From Oscillospiraceae bacterium (GTDB lineage Bacteria; Bacillota; Clostridia; Oscillospirales; CAG-272), in NCBI GenBank assembly GCA_015064245.1, contig SVSQ01000005.1, positions 1 through 50,327 on the forward strand: a stretch of 50,327 nucleotides of DNA. Direction: 5' to 3'. Position 1 is the first letter of the stretch. Each line of letters begins with the position of its first letter. The notes beneath the pieces were generated by a model, which searched no databases, was not told where the DNA came from, and saw only the letters and a list, made by a program, of their open reading frames with translations. A program made the position numbers and the translations under genes. This document shows, piece after piece, positions 23,341-32,504 of this stretch.

Positions 23341-24735
23341 ATGAAGGGCGACAAAACAATGTATATCTGCACGGAATGCGGATATAAAAGCACGAAATGG
23401 TACGGAAAATGCCCCGGTTGCGACGAATTCAACACTCTTGAGGAGACTACCGTTTCCGAAAAAACAAGCCGCGCCGTCTCTCCCGTCATCGCGATGCAGA
23501 GAGCGCGGGCGTCAAAGCTGGACGTGCTTGACACCCCCGAATACATAAGAATGGGCAGCGGAATGTCGGAATTCGACAGAGTGCTGGGCGGCGGACTGGT
23601 AAGCGGCTCGGCAGTCCTGCTCTCGGGTGAGCCGGGTATAGGTAAATCAACTCTGCTTATGCAGCTCTGCGGTACTGTCGGAAATCATCAGAGAGTGCTG
23701 TACGTTTCCGGAGAGGAATCCGGCTCACAGCTCAAGCTCAGAGCCAAAAGGCTGGGCGTTTCAGCCTCGGAGCTCTTCGTTCTCAACGAGACCAACGCCG
23801 GAAACATCATGGCGGAGATCGACGATATTCAGCCCGCTGTGGTGATAATCGACTCAATACAGACGGTCTTTGCGGAGACCTCTGCTTCATCCCCCGGAAG
23901 CGTTACCCAGGTAAGGGAGTCCTCTATGCTCTTCATCAACAAGGCGAAAGCCGAGGGCTTTTCCATAATCCTTGTTGGACACGTCAACAAAGAGGGCGGT
24001 ATCGCCGGACCTAAGGTCCTTGAGCATATGGTGGACGCCGTCCTGTACTTTGAGGGCGAAAAGCAGCACGCATACAGAATAATCCGAGCGGTCAAGAACC
24101 GTTTCGGCTCGACCAACGAGATCGGCGTTTTCGAAATGACAGGCAAGGGGCTTTGTCAAGTCCCCAACCCTTCCGAGGCTCTGCTTAAAGAGCGGCCTAA
24201 GAACGTTTCGGGAAGCTGCGCGGTCTGCGTTATGGAAGGAACCCGCCCCATTATAACGGAGATACAGGCTTTGGTAACTCCGACGGTCTACGCCGCCCCT
24301 AAGCGCGCGGCAAACGGCGCGGACTACAACAGAGTATGTCTGCTTCTGGCTGTGCTTGAAAAGCGACTGGGGCTCAATTTTTCCCAGCACGACGTATATA
24401 TAAACGTCACGGGCGGACTTACGCTTAACGAGCCCGCCGCGGACCTTGCGATCTGTCTCGCCCTCGTTTCGGGAATACTTGACCGAATCCTTCCGAACGA
24501 TTTTCTCGCTGTGGGTGAGATCGGACTTTCGGGAGAGTGCCGTTCGATCCCCGTCGCTGAGCAACGCATAAACGAGGCGAAGCGTCTCGGATTCACCAAA
24601 ATAATGGTCCCGAAGAGAGCGGCAGAGCCCATGAAGCAGGACGAGAGCGTGATAGGAGTAGGAAAGCTCTTCGACGCTATAAAGACAAAAGGCATTTTCC
24701 TAAAAAAAGAGGAAAACACATTTAAAGAAGAATAA
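23341..24735 (+). CDS. radA: DNA repair protein RadA
   Basis: 464 residues. The N-terminal zinc finger has CTECG and CPGC. The RecA-like ATPase has Walker A GEPGIGKST, and the RadA-specific KNRFG motif is present. The C-terminal Lon-protease-like domain (from about residue 290) lacks obvious protease function. RadA drives branch migration of recombination intermediates. The start at 23341 has GGAAAGGAAG upstream; an ATG six codons later is possible. The DUF815 ATPase gene follows after 27 bp, so they are probably co-transcribed. Confidence 0.96.
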   Translation: MKGDKTMYICTECGYKSTKWYGKCPGCDEFNTLEETTVSEKTSRAVSPVIAMQRARASKLDVLDTPEYIRMGSGMSEFDRVLGGGLVSGSAVLLSGEPGIGKSTLLMQLCGTVGNHQRVLYVSGEESGSQLKLRAKRLGVSASELFVLNETNAGNIMAEIDDIQPAVVIIDSIQTVFAETSASSPGSVTQVRESSMLFINKAKAEGFSIILVGHVNKEGGIAGPKVLEHMVDAVLYFEGEKQHAYRIIRAVKNRFGSTNEIGVFEMTGKGLCQVPNPSEALLKERPKNVSGSCAVCVMEGTRPIITEIQALVTPTVYAAPKRAANGADYNRVCLLLAVLEKRLGLNFSQHDVYINVTGGLTLNEPAADLAICLALVSGILDRILPNDFLAVGEIGLSGECRSIPVAEQRINEAKRLGFTKIMVPKRAAEPMKQDESVIGVGKLFDAIKTKGIFLKKEENTFKEE

Positions 24736-24762
24736 TATCCCCAGAAACGGAAATAACGACCT

Positions 24763-25962
24763 ATGATAGTTTTTGAAAAAAACAAGGAAACAAAAGAACT
24801 GGAAGCGCTTGCTTCAAATAAGATCAGCGATGAGCTTACGGGCAAAATGCTCGCGATCGCGGAAAAATACTGCATAACCGGCAATCTCAGCGCCCTTTAC
24901 GCCGCTTACCTGCTGGCTATGGATACCAATACCTTCTCTCTCGCCTGCGAAAAAAACAAGAGCGGAGAGCTGGGCAGTATCGAAAAATACGCCCTTGCCG
25001 ACGCAGTCAAGATCTACAGCATATATGTTACGGCGGACGAAGCGGACGTCTACGTCCCCTCAAGCGAGAACGTCAACAACGAGGACTGCCGCGCGGGCAA
25101 GCTGATCTCCGCCCTTGCGGACAAGCTTATAAAAAGCAATAATGCCGAAGAGATCCTGAAAACTCTCAAGGAGTTCTACACCGAGCGCGGAAGCGGTATC
25201 TTCGCCCTTTACAGAGGATATACCGTAACAGAAAAAGGGGAGCTTTGCCCCGTTATGAAATATTCCGACGCCACGTTTGACGGCATCTACGGTTACGAAA
25301 GGCACAAGAAGCTGCTTTGCGAAAACACGGAAGCCTTCATCGAGGGCAAAAAAGCCAACAACGCACTTTTGTACGGCGACAGCGGTACGGGTAAATCCAC
25401 CTCCGTCAAGGCTCTGCTCAACAAGTACCACGGTGACGGGCTGAGAATGATCGGTATTCAGAAGCATCAGTTCTCTTTCCTGCCGAGCATCATCTCCGAT
25501 CTCAGTCTCCGCAACTACAAATTCGTTTTGTATCTTGACGACCTTTCCTTCGAGAACTTCGAGACGGAATATAAGTATCTGAAGGCAATAATCGAAGGCG
25601 GAGTAGCGGAAAAGCCCGAAAATATCATAATCTACGCAACCTCCAACCGAAGACATCTGGTCAAGGAGACGTTTGAGGAGCGCGAGGGCGGAGGCGATCT
25701 CCACCGCGCCGAGACCACAAACGAAAAGGTATCGCTTTCCGAGCGTTTCGGTCTTCAGATCTATTACGCTAAGCCCGACCGCCAGGAGTACATAGATATG
25801 GTGCTCTTCCTTGCGGAAAAGGCGTATCCCGACTTCGATCAGGACACCCTTATCAGCGGAGCGAACGCGTGGGCAGTCAAGCACGGCGGCTTTTCCGGAC
25901 GCGCCGCAGAGCAGTTTATACATTCTCTTTCGGGAAGCGGGGAACGCCCCGCGGCGAAATAA
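24763..25962 (+). CDS. DUF815-family AAA+ ATPase
   Basis: A 399-residue protein with an N-terminal helical region (about 1-165) and a C-terminal ATPase domain. Walker A is GDSGTGKSTSVKAL, the Walker B-like run is VLYLDDLSFE, and an arginine-finger region follows (YATSNRRHLV, then LSERFGLQI). The GIYGYERHK segment and overall layout fit the DUF815 (YhfK/YbbW-type) family, whose role is not established. It lies 27 bp after radA with only a weak ribosome site, suggesting read-through from radA. A repair link is possible from context only. Confidence 0.85.
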   Translation: MIVFEKNKETKELEALASNKISDELTGKMLAIAEKYCITGNLSALYAAYLLAMDTNTFSLACEKNKSGELGSIEKYALADAVKIYSIYVTADEADVYVPSSENVNNEDCRAGKLISALADKLIKSNNAEEILKTLKEFYTERGSGIFALYRGYTVTEKGELCPVMKYSDATFDGIYGYERHKKLLCENTEAFIEGKKANNALLYGDSGTGKSTSVKALLNKYHGDGLRMIGIQKHQFSFLPSIISDLSLRNYKFVLYLDDLSFENFETEYKYLKAIIEGGVAEKPENIIIYATSNRRHLVKETFEEREGGGDLHRAETTNEKVSLSERFGLQIYYAKPDRQEYIDMVLFLAEKAYPDFDQDTLISGANAWAVKHGGFSGRAAEQFIHSLSGSGERPAAK

Positions 25963-26117
25963 TTTATTTGTGTAAGATGGTTATTAGGTGTATATTTTCG
26001 GAATACCTCATCTCTCCCCTACGAAATCTGCTGAAAATCTATAGTGCTCCTCACATCTAAACACCAATTTATCCGTCATATAACGTAAAATCAAAAAATA
26101 AAGGTAGGTATCACAAA

Positions 26118-27242
26118 ATGGCAAGATGGTCAAGCGAAAAGGCGTGGAAATGGTATAATTCCAAGCCGTGGATACGCGGATGCAACTTCATGGGAAGCGA
26201 CTGCGCAAACAGGATCGATCAGTGGCAGGAGTACGGCTTTGAGGAAAAGCTGCAGACCGCAGACAAAGAGCTGGCTCTGATGGCATCTATCGGCTATAAT
26301 TCCATCCGTATCATCATCGAATACGAGGTATGGGAGAAGCAGCACGACGGATTTATGGAGCGTCTTGAAAGATATCTTGCTACCGCGCACAGCCACGGAA
26401 TATCCTCTATGATAGTTCTTTCCAACGAGTGTTCGGTAAGAGGACCGGAGTTCGTTCCCGCAACCTTCGGGGAGCAGTTCTGGGAGCCTGGATATCACGG
26501 CGGAAAGGATTTCAAGGTCTGGTACCAGCACGGAGCGGATACGCGGTACAATATCCTCGATAATCCCGAGGTCGCGCCGAAATATTACGATATGGTCCGC
26601 GAGATAATGACAAAGTACAAAAATGACGAACGAGTTCTCGTCTGGAACCTTATGAACGAGCCCGGAAACGGAAGAGGAACGAAAAGTCTTCCGCACCTGA
26701 AAAAGTTCTTTGAGATCGGCTGGGAGATCGATCCAATACAGCCCCTTTGCGCGGACGTCTGGAGAGGAATGAAGAACGGCCGTCCCACCACGGAGATGGA
26801 GTGCTTCGCCCTTGACAATTCCGACGTCATCAGCTATCACAGCTATTCCAACTATTACAATAATATCCTCATTCTCAACCAGCTGAAGCAGTACGACCGC
26901 CCTATCTTCAACACCGAGTGGCTCAGCCGCGTCAACGGTAACACCATCCAGGAGATGCTTCCCCTCTTCTTCCTTGAAAAGATCGGATGCTACCAGTGGG
27001 GATTCGTAGCAGGCAAGTATCAGACCTACGAGCCTTCTCAGGGCGTTTGGAAAAAGTACGAGGAAAAGGGCTACGAGGCTGTAAAGAATATCGATTTCAC
27101 CAAGTGGCAGCACGACCTTTACCGTCCCGGAGGACGTTTTCCTTACGATCCCGCTGAGATCGAGATCATCAAGCAGCTCACAAAGCTTGCCGACGAGGCT
27201 CATTCAGCTGACAGCAAGTATGACGACGGAGATTTTGCATAA
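26118..27242 (+). CDS. Clan GH-A glycoside hydrolase (GH5-like, cellulase/mannanase-type)
   Basis: A 374-residue TIM-barrel glycosidase without a signal peptide, hence cytoplasmic. The acid/base glutamate is E181 in WNLMNEPGN and the probable nucleophile is E267 in FNTEWLSR, placed after strands 4 and 7 as in clan GH-A. NSIRIIIEYEVW and ISYHSYSNYY give other expected active-site strands. Retaining hydrolysis of a beta-linked oligosaccharide is likely; family number and substrate cannot be fixed by eye. AAAGGTAGG precedes the ATG. It stands alone before the THF riboswitch; LacZ and ThuA are about 6-7 kb downstream. Confidence 0.8.
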   Translation: MARWSSEKAWKWYNSKPWIRGCNFMGSDCANRIDQWQEYGFEEKLQTADKELALMASIGYNSIRIIIEYEVWEKQHDGFMERLERYLATAHSHGISSMIVLSNECSVRGPEFVPATFGEQFWEPGYHGGKDFKVWYQHGADTRYNILDNPEVAPKYYDMVREIMTKYKNDERVLVWNLMNEPGNGRGTKSLPHLKKFFEIGWEIDPIQPLCADVWRGMKNGRPTTEMECFALDNSDVISYHSYSNYYNNILILNQLKQYDRPIFNTEWLSRVNGNTIQEMLPLFFLEKIGCYQWGFVAGKYQTYEPSQGVWKKYEEKGYEAVKNIDFTKWQHDLYRPGGRFPYDPAEIEIIKQLTKLADEAHSADSKYDDGDFA

Positions 27243-27258
27243 AATAAAGTAAATCCTA

Positions 27259-27286
27259 TTGACAAAACGCGGATTAGTGATATAAT
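27259..27286 (+). promoter_or_regulatory. Promoter of the folT-folC transcript
   Basis: TTGACA (27259-27264), a 16-bp spacer and TATAAT (27281-27286). The predicted transcript start falls just before the riboswitch. Confidence 0.85.
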
Positions 27287-27299
27287 AATATTATCATAA

Positions 27300-27400
27300 A
27301 GAAGAGTAAGGGCTGAAGCGTTAAGTGTTGGCGGGACGGGGAGTTGACCGCTGAACGAAAAGATGCGTCTTGCGGTTTCGGTCCTGCATCCCGCTTCATC
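27300..27400 (+). ncRNA. THF (tetrahydrofolate) riboswitch
   Basis: The class I THF riboswitch landmarks appear in order: GAAGAGTA, GCGTTAAGTGT, GGGACGGGGAG, CTGAACGAAA, TTGCGG and CATCCCGCTTC. The 5' GAAG and 3' CTTC close helix P1, and GATGC/GCATC form an inner stem. It lies between a strong promoter and folT-folC, folate genes that this class controls. Binding of reduced folate would favour the downstream terminator and lower folate import. Confidence 0.88.
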
Positions 27401-27462
27401 TGCCTAAAAACAAAGACGGCGCCGTTTTTTCACGGAGCTAATACATTCAAACACGTATTGCG

Positions 27463-27510
27463 CCTCTGTTTCCAAGCTATGAATGCGAGGAAACAGAGGT
27501 GTTTTATTTT
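27463..27510 (+). terminator. Riboswitch-linked terminator before folT
   Basis: A perfect 11-bp stem, CCTCTGTTTCC (27463-27473) with GGAAACAGAGG (27489-27499), is followed by TGTTTTATTTT. A shorter GACGGCGCCGTTTTTT hairpin at about 27416-27430 may be a second stop. Together they form the likely expression platform. Confidence 0.82.
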
Positions 27511-27622
27511 AATGAATCTTCAAAATTACGCCTTTTATATCTTCCGCACCGTATATCGTGGCTCAGATTTGCCAGGCAAACCGGCACAAAACGCTTTATC
27601 AATGAAAGGAATGATTACGAAA

Positions 27623-28186
27623 ATGAAATCTTCGTTGAAGATATTCACAAATATTCACGCTATGGTCTTTGCGGCGATACTCGTTGCCATAAGCGTTACG
27701 GGTAAGATGTTCGCTATCAACATAGGCGAGCTGCTCAGGATCAGCTACGAAAATCTGCCTGTCACCATGGCGGGTATCATATTCGGTCCATTCGCGGGTT
27801 TTGCCGTCGGCATCTGCTCCGATCTTTGCGGTTGTCTAGCGGTAGGTTACGCGATCAATCCCATAATAACTCTCGGAGCGGGCGCGATAGGTTTTGTCGC
27901 GGGAACGTTTTCCGTACTTGCAAAAAATAAGTTTTCGCCTCTTGTTTTGATAATATCGGATATTGCAGGTCACGCAGTCGGCAGCATCGTGATCAAAACT
28001 ATCGGCATATACGTTTACTACGGAGCAGAGAAAGGCTTTTGGTGGCTGCTGTATTCCCGTATAGGAACTTACGTTCCCGTAGTTATATTTGAAGTGTTGA
28101 TATTTTTATTTCTGCTTACGAATAAGCACGTCAAAAACGAGCTTTCGCGGCTCACCTGCACCCGTTCAAAAAGAAAGGAATCTTAA
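27623..28186 (+). CDS. folT: Folate ECF transporter S component FolT
   Basis: A 187-residue membrane protein with about five to six hydrophobic helices. The N-terminal INIGELLRISYENLPVTMAG and GPFAGFAVGICSDLCGCL segments are typical of ECF-transporter substrate-binding subunits of the FolT type. It captures folate and passes it to a shared EcfA-EcfA'-EcfT energising module, which is not in this window. The track ORF begins at 27344, inside the riboswitch. I chose the ATG at 27623 with AAAGGA 12 nt upstream; in-frame ATGs at 27602 and 27611 are alternatives. Expression is under the THF riboswitch. Confidence 0.88.
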   Translation: MKSSLKIFTNIHAMVFAAILVAISVTGKMFAINIGELLRISYENLPVTMAGIIFGPFAGFAVGICSDLCGCLAVGYAINPIITLGAGAIGFVAGTFSVLAKNKFSPLVLIISDIAGHAVGSIVIKTIGIYVYYGAEKGFWWLLYSRIGTYVPVVIFEVLIFLFLLTNKHVKNELSRLTCTRSKRKES

Positions 28187-28188
28187 AA

Positions 28189-29505
28189 ATGACCTACGAA
28201 GAAGCGCTTGAATATATTCATTCCGTAAGCTGGAAGGGATCCCGTCCCGGACTTGAAAGGATAACCGAGCTTTGCAAAAAGCTGGGCGATCCGCAGAAGA
28301 ATATGAAGTTCGTTCACGTCACGGGAACTAACGGTAAGGGCTCCACCTGCGCCATGACCGAGATCGTACTCCGCAAGTCGGGCTATAAAACGGGGCTTTT
28401 TACCTCACCCTACGTCCGATACTTCAACGAGCGTATGGCTGTGAACGGAAACAGCATCTCAAACGAAATGCTCGCCGAGATAACCGAATACGTCCGCCCG
28501 TTTGCCGACTCCATGGAGGACAAGCCCACGGAATTTGAGCTTATAACCGCTATCGCCTTCGAGTATTTCAGACGCGAGAATTGCGACGTAGTGGTGCTTG
28601 AGGTCGGCATGGGCGGCAGACTCGATTCCACCAATATTATCGAAGAGCCTCTTGTTTCGGTTATCACAGGTATTTCCCTTGACCATACCGCTTTTCTCGG
28701 CGACACCGAGGAAAAGATCGCCGCTGAAAAGGCAGGGATCATCAAAAAGGGCTGTCCCGTGGTTTACGGCGGCAGAGACTACGGTGTGACCGCGTTAAAG
28801 AAAAACGGCGAAAAAACAGCTTTCTCCGTTATAAAGGAAAAAGCGGAAGAGCTTGACTGCCCTTTCTCATTCTGCGAATACGGTTCCCTCGATCTGAAAA
28901 AATGCGATCTTGACGGCGCTGTTTTCGATTACAAGGACCGCAAAGACGTCAAGATCTCCCTTTTGGGGTTATATCAACCGCAGAATGCCGTAAAGGCGCT
29001 TGAGGTTATCGACGCGCTGAGAGGCAGAGGACTTACCGTTCCCGAGGAAGCGGTGAGAGAAGGTCTTGCCGAGGTAAAATGGAGCGCGCGATTTGAAAAG
29101 CTTTCCGAAAAGCCATTGGTCCTGTACGACGGCTCTCACAATCCCGAGGGTATCGCCGAGGCACAGCGCACGCTTAAATACTATTTCGGAGACCGCAAGG
29201 TAAATATTCTGACCGGTGTTATGGCTGATAAGGACTATACCGAAATGGCAGCAAAGCTCGCTCCTCTTGCAAACAAGGTCTTCACAGTCACTCCCGATAA
29301 CCCGCGTTCACTCGACTCCAGGGAGCTTGCGAAGGTATATAAAGGGTTTGGGGTTACAGCGTCACCGTTTCAAACAGTTGAATCCGGATACGAATTAGCT
29401 TTTGTGGACAGTTTAGCAAGCGGTGTTCCGCTGGTCTGTCTCGGCTCTCTCTATATGTACGCCGAAGTTGCCGAAGCGGCAGCGAGGGTGAACGCTGAGT
29501 TTTAA
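28189..29505 (+). CDS. folC: Folylpolyglutamate synthase / dihydrofolate synthase
   Basis: 438 residues, the usual length. The Mur-ligase-like ATPase domain has VHVTGTNGKGST at about 43-54, VVLEVGMGGRLDSTN and LDHTAFLGDT. The C-terminal domain begins around YDGSHNPEG. It adds glutamate tails to folates, which traps them in the cell. The start is 2 bp after folT, so uptake and retention are translationally linked. No fol biosynthesis gene is seen nearby, in keeping with a salvage role. Confidence 0.96.
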   Translation: MTYEEALEYIHSVSWKGSRPGLERITELCKKLGDPQKNMKFVHVTGTNGKGSTCAMTEIVLRKSGYKTGLFTSPYVRYFNERMAVNGNSISNEMLAEITEYVRPFADSMEDKPTEFELITAIAFEYFRRENCDVVVLEVGMGGRLDSTNIIEEPLVSVITGISLDHTAFLGDTEEKIAAEKAGIIKKGCPVVYGGRDYGVTALKKNGEKTAFSVIKEKAEELDCPFSFCEYGSLDLKKCDLDGAVFDYKDRKDVKISLLGLYQPQNAVKALEVIDALRGRGLTVPEEAVREGLAEVKWSARFEKLSEKPLVLYDGSHNPEGIAEAQRTLKYYFGDRKVNILTGVMADKDYTEMAAKLAPLANKVFTVTPDNPRSLDSRELAKVYKGFGVTASPFQTVESGYELAFVDSLASGVPLVCLGSLYMYAEVAEAAARVNAEF

Positions 29506-29700
29506 AAAGGGAATACGGTCGCTTTTCGAAAGGAAAGCTTGCATGCCTACGGCAAGCTGTATGCCTTCGGCAAACCCGCAAAAGCTTCTGTGACATCGAC
29601 ACCACGAGGGCATCGATGTCACAGAATATTGGGTAAATTTCCTTCGGAAAGAGTCCGTGCACCCTCTTTCAAAAAGTGCGCTCATCAGCTTACCCACAAA
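29506..29700 (+). repeat. Post-stop palindrome-core repeat, copy B
   Basis: It begins right after the folC stop codon. CGCTTTTCGAAAGGAAAGCTTGC is followed by a perfect 14-bp stem, TTCTGTGACATCGA (29586-29599) with TCGATGTCACAGAA (29613-29626). The right flank (CCTTCGGAAAGAGTCCGTGC, then CAAAAAGTGCGC) aligns with copy A at 20140-20300, while the stem sequence differs. Track ORFs on either strand here are repeat shadows. Confidence 0.6.
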
Positions 29701-29998
29701 CGATATAACAAACTGCAATATAACTTATCTTTCTGCTTTGGGGTGTTGCGGGAGCAACTCGGCAGTATTTTATGTGCCTTAAAATTCGCTCGTGCTTTTT
29801 GAGCGAATTTTCCGCGAGCCGTTCCGTGCTACCACGGTTTTTCTTTCTTCTTTCTGCGAGCGTCTTTCTTCTTTCTTTCTCAAAAGAAGGAAGAAAGATG
29901 CGGAATCTATATATAAAGAATAATTTAAGACAAAGTAAAAAATATACTCAAACAAAACTTCTTATAAAAACACAAAATCCTTATTTACAAAATTCCCC
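29701..29998. other. Low-complexity intergenic stretch before proS
   Basis: No gene is supported. It contains short hairpins (GTTGC-GGGA-GCAAC), repeated TTTCTTCTTTCT runs facing GAAGGAAGAAAGA, and an AT-rich tail leading to the proS promoter. It is probably degenerate repeat material. Confidence 0.4.
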
Positions 29999-30027
29999 TT
30001 GACAAAATAATAATAATATATTATAAT
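29999..30027 (+). promoter_or_regulatory. Consensus promoter of proS
   Basis: TTGACA, a 17-bp AT-rich spacer and TATAAT, 66 bp before the start codon. Confidence 0.85.
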
Positions 30028-30052
30028 ATTTAATTGACAACAATAAAAATTT

Positions 30053-30072
30053 CTATCTCGCATCCGAGATAG
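30053..30072 (+). promoter_or_regulatory. Hairpin adjoining the proS ribosome site
   Basis: CTATCTCG, loop CATC and CGAGATAG form an 8-bp perfect stem, ending one base before GGGGAAAGGAA. It may modulate translation. It is not a T-box: no T-box antiterminator or tRNA-contact sequence is visible. Confidence 0.5.
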
Positions 30073-30092
30073 GGGAAAGGAACACAAAAGAT

Positions 30093-31532
30093 ATGGCACA
30101 GGATAAAAAAATGGTCACGCAGATCACGTCCATGGACGAGAACTTCGCTCAGTGGTACACCGACATCTGCAAGAAGGCCGACCTCATCGATTACAGTTCA
30201 GTAAAAGGATGTATGATCATACGACCTTACGGCTACGCGATATGGGAAAACATACAGAAGAATCTCGACCAGAGATTTAAAGCAACGGGACACGAGAACG
30301 TTTACATGCCAATGTTCATACCCGAATCGCTGCTTCAGAAGGAAAAGGATCACGTTGAGGGCTTTGCTCCCGAAGTCGCGTGGGTAACACACGGCGGACA
30401 CGAGCCTCTGACCGAAAGACTTTGTGTGCGTCCTACCTCGGAGACATTGTTCTGCGAGCATTTCGCCAATATAATCCATTCGTACAGAGATCTTCCCAAG
30501 CTTTACAACCAGTGGTGCAGCGTCGTACGCTGGGAAAAGACCACCCGTCCCTTCCTTCGTTCCAGAGAGTTTCTCTGGCAGGAGGGTCACACAATGCACG
30601 CGACAGCTCAGGAGGCTATCGACGAGACCGTTCAGCAGCTGAACGAGTACGCAGACTTCCTCGAGACCGATCTTGCTATTCCGGTTATCAAAGGAAGAAA
30701 GACGGAGAGCGACAAGTTCGCGGGCGCTGAGGCTACCTACGCTATCGAGGCGCTTATGCACGACGGCAAGGCTCTTCAGGCAGGAACGTCGCACTACTTC
30801 GGAGACGGCTTTGCAAAGGCGTTCGACATCACCTTTACAGATAAAGAAAACAAGATGTGTTATCCCCACCAGACGTCATGGGGCGTTACAACGAGAATGA
30901 TCGGCGCTATCATCATGTCTCACGGCGACGATAACGGTCTGGTCCTCCCCCCTGCAGTCGCTCCCATTCAGGTCGTTATCCTTCCTATCGCACAGCACAA
31001 GGAAGGCGTTCTTGAAAAGGCTAACGAGCTCAAGAACAGACTCGCAAAGTCCTTCAGAGTAAAGCTGGACGACAGCGACAACTCCGCAGGCTGGAAGTTC
31101 TCCGAATACGAGATGAAGGGTATTCCGGTACGTCTTGAGATCGGTCCCCGCGACATTGAGAACAACGTTTGCGTACTGGTAACCAGACACAACAGAGAAA
31201 AGACAGTCGTATCTCTGGACGAGCTCGAGACCGCAGTTGCGGCTAAGCTCCGGGAGGTTCGCGACGGTATCTACGCAAAGGCGCTGGCAAACAGAGAGAA
31301 GAAGACCTACTCCTGCACGACTATCGACGAGATAAACGAGTCCATCAAGCAAAACGGCGAAGGCTTCGTCAAGGCTATGTGGTGCGGCGAAGAGGAATGC
31401 GAGGACAAGGTCAAGGAGCTGACCGGTGTTGGCTCAAGATGTATCCCGCTGGTCGAGGAAGCCCTTTCGGACAAGTGCGTATGCTGCGGAAAGCCTGCAA
31501 AGCACATGGTCTACTGGGCGGTTGCGTATTGA
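30093..31532 (+). CDS. proS: Prolyl-tRNA synthetase (short, archaeal/eukaryote-like type)
   Basis: 479 residues. This is the ProS type lacking the editing insertion and carrying a C-terminal extension. Class II motifs are visible: [29 protein letters not shown], and the [14 protein letters not shown] region. An anticodon-binding domain follows (from about 285). The zinc-binding tail has CGEEEC and CVCCGKPA and ends in the characteristic tyrosine (WAVAY). It charges tRNA-Pro. Monocistronic, with its own promoter and terminator. Without the INS domain, mischarged Ala-tRNA-Pro would have to be cleared by a separate factor. Confidence 0.96.
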   Translation: MAQDKKMVTQITSMDENFAQWYTDICKKADLIDYSSVKGCMIIRPYGYAIWENIQKNLDQRFKATGHENVYMPMFIPESLLQKEKDHVEGFAPEVAWVTHGGHEPLTERLCVRPTSETLFCEHFANIIHSYRDLPKLYNQWCSVVRWEKTTRPFLRSREFLWQEGHTMHATAQEAIDETVQQLNEYADFLETDLAIPVIKGRKTESDKFAGAEATYAIEALMHDGKALQAGTSHYFGDGFAKAFDITFTDKENKMCYPHQTSWGVTTRMIGAIIMSHGDDNGLVLPPAVAPIQVVILPIAQHKEGVLEKANELKNRLAKSFRVKLDDSDNSAGWKFSEYEMKGIPVRLEIGPRDIENNVCVLVTRHNREKTVVSLDELETAVAAKLREVRDGIYAKALANREKKTYSCTTIDEINESIKQNGEGFVKAMWCGEEECEDKVKELTGVGSRCIPLVEEALSDKCVCCGKPAKHMVYWAVAY

Positions 31533-31550
31533 TTTCAAAAAAATAAATTT

Positions 31551-31580
31551 CGGCAGAGGTATTGCTCCTCTGCCGTTTTT
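31551..31580 (+). terminator. Terminator of proS
   Basis: CGGCAGAGG, a 7-nt loop and CCTCTGCCG followed by TTTTT, 18 bp past the stop codon. Confidence 0.9.
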
Positions 31581-31622
31581 GTGTTATAATGGAATTGATG
31601 ATTAAACCGAAGGGAGAATTTT

Positions 31623-32177
31623 ATGGATAGAGAAATTATAATACCGAGAAAGAAATCAACTACCGCAGCAGCGTCTGCAGGCATGTTATTTGCAACCCTG
31701 CTTTTCGGTTTTATTGCGTTTGAATATTTTTGTGGTCCGGTTTTAGCTTCATCAAAACCACCGTTGCTTTTAGCTATCTTTGATATACCGTGCGTTCCTA
31801 TCTGCGCTTTTTGCTTTATCTGTTATTTCAAGGACCTCTTCAACAACACTCCTGTTTTAATAGTAAACGAATATGGAATACAGGAGAATATTACGCGCCG
31901 TTCCGTGGGCATCATCAAGTGGGAGGATATACATGATATCAACTTTATTCCTTATATGGATAATACCTACTGGATCTGCATAATACTCAAAAACCCCGAA
32001 GACTATATTTTAAATAAAAAGCTGGTCACTGCGTTAAACAAACGAAGCTCCGTTAAAAAATGGGGACATATAAGATTTACTTCATTGTATTTCAAAAAGG
32101 AGTTTAGTAGCGTGATCGAGCTTATGAAGTATTATTTTTCAAAATATCAGGATAAAAACGACGCTATCGTTCAATAA
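31623..32177 (+). CDS. STM3941-like small membrane protein
   Basis: A 184-residue protein with two transmembrane helices (about 18-38 and 48-70) and a cytoplasmic PH-like beta domain. The pattern KDLFNNTPVLIVNEYGIQEN followed by IIKWEDIHDI resembles the STM3941 family as I recall it, proteins of unknown function found scattered in Firmicutes and enterics. A TATAAT lies about 40 bp upstream and AAGGGAG before the ATG. It appears to be a single gene between the proS terminator and the next promoter. The assignment is by motif memory only. Confidence 0.6.
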   Translation: MDREIIIPRKKSTTAAASAGMLFATLLFGFIAFEYFCGPVLASSKPPLLLAIFDIPCVPICAFCFICYFKDLFNNTPVLIVNEYGIQENITRRSVGIIKWEDIHDINFIPYMDNTYWICIILKNPEDYILNKKLVTALNKRSSVKKWGHIRFTSLYFKKEFSSVIELMKYYFSKYQDKNDAIVQ

Positions 32178-32181
32178 AAAC

Positions 32182-32210
32182 TTGACAATCTACAATAAAA
32201 TAAGTATAAT
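32182..32210 (+). promoter_or_regulatory. Promoter of the DUF896 gene
   Basis: TTGACA (32182-32187), a 17-bp spacer and TATAAT (32205-32210), just after the preceding stop codon. Confidence 0.85.
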
Positions 32211-32249
32211 GATATTGTAAACATTTAAAAGAATGCGAGGATATGATAC

Positions 32250-32453
32250 TTGGATCAGAAAAAAGTTGACAGAATAAACTATCTTGCAAGAAAATCAAAG
32301 TCCGAAGGACTTACGGAAGAAGAAAAAGCGGAGCAGCAGGTCCTTCGTAAAGAGTATATCGAGGACTACCGCCGCAGTCTTCGCGGTATTCTTGACAACA
32401 CGGTCATACAGCGTCCGGACGGAACAAAGGAAAAACTAAAGACAAAAGAGTAA
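32250..32453 (+). CDS. DUF896 (YnzC-like) small protein
   Basis: A 67-residue protein with the DUF896 signature: VDRINYLARKSKSEGLTEEE, then LRKEYIEDYRRSLRG, and a charged tail after TVIQRPDG. It forms a short helical hairpin in known relatives; in B. subtilis YnzC belongs to the SOS-associated yneA operon, but no such context exists here. It starts at TTG with GCGAGG 9 nt upstream. The next gene begins 51 bp later and may be co-transcribed. Confidence 0.9.
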   Translation: MDQKKVDRINYLARKSKSEGLTEEEKAEQQVLRKEYIEDYRRSLRGILDNTVIQRPDGTKEKLKTKE

Positions 32454-32504
32454 AATGCCCTTTTACAAACCGCTGCACGCTTCAAGAAAGGAGTCATCAC
32501 ATTT

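Noticed and set aside
26130-27203. 357-aa minus-strand ORF
   Set aside because: Antisense of the GH-A glycosidase, whose catalytic NEP and nucleophile motifs are intact on the plus strand.
29539-29802. Small ORFs on both strands after folC
   Set aside because: They lie wholly in the palindrome-core repeat and low-complexity tail; the sequences are translations of inverted repeats.
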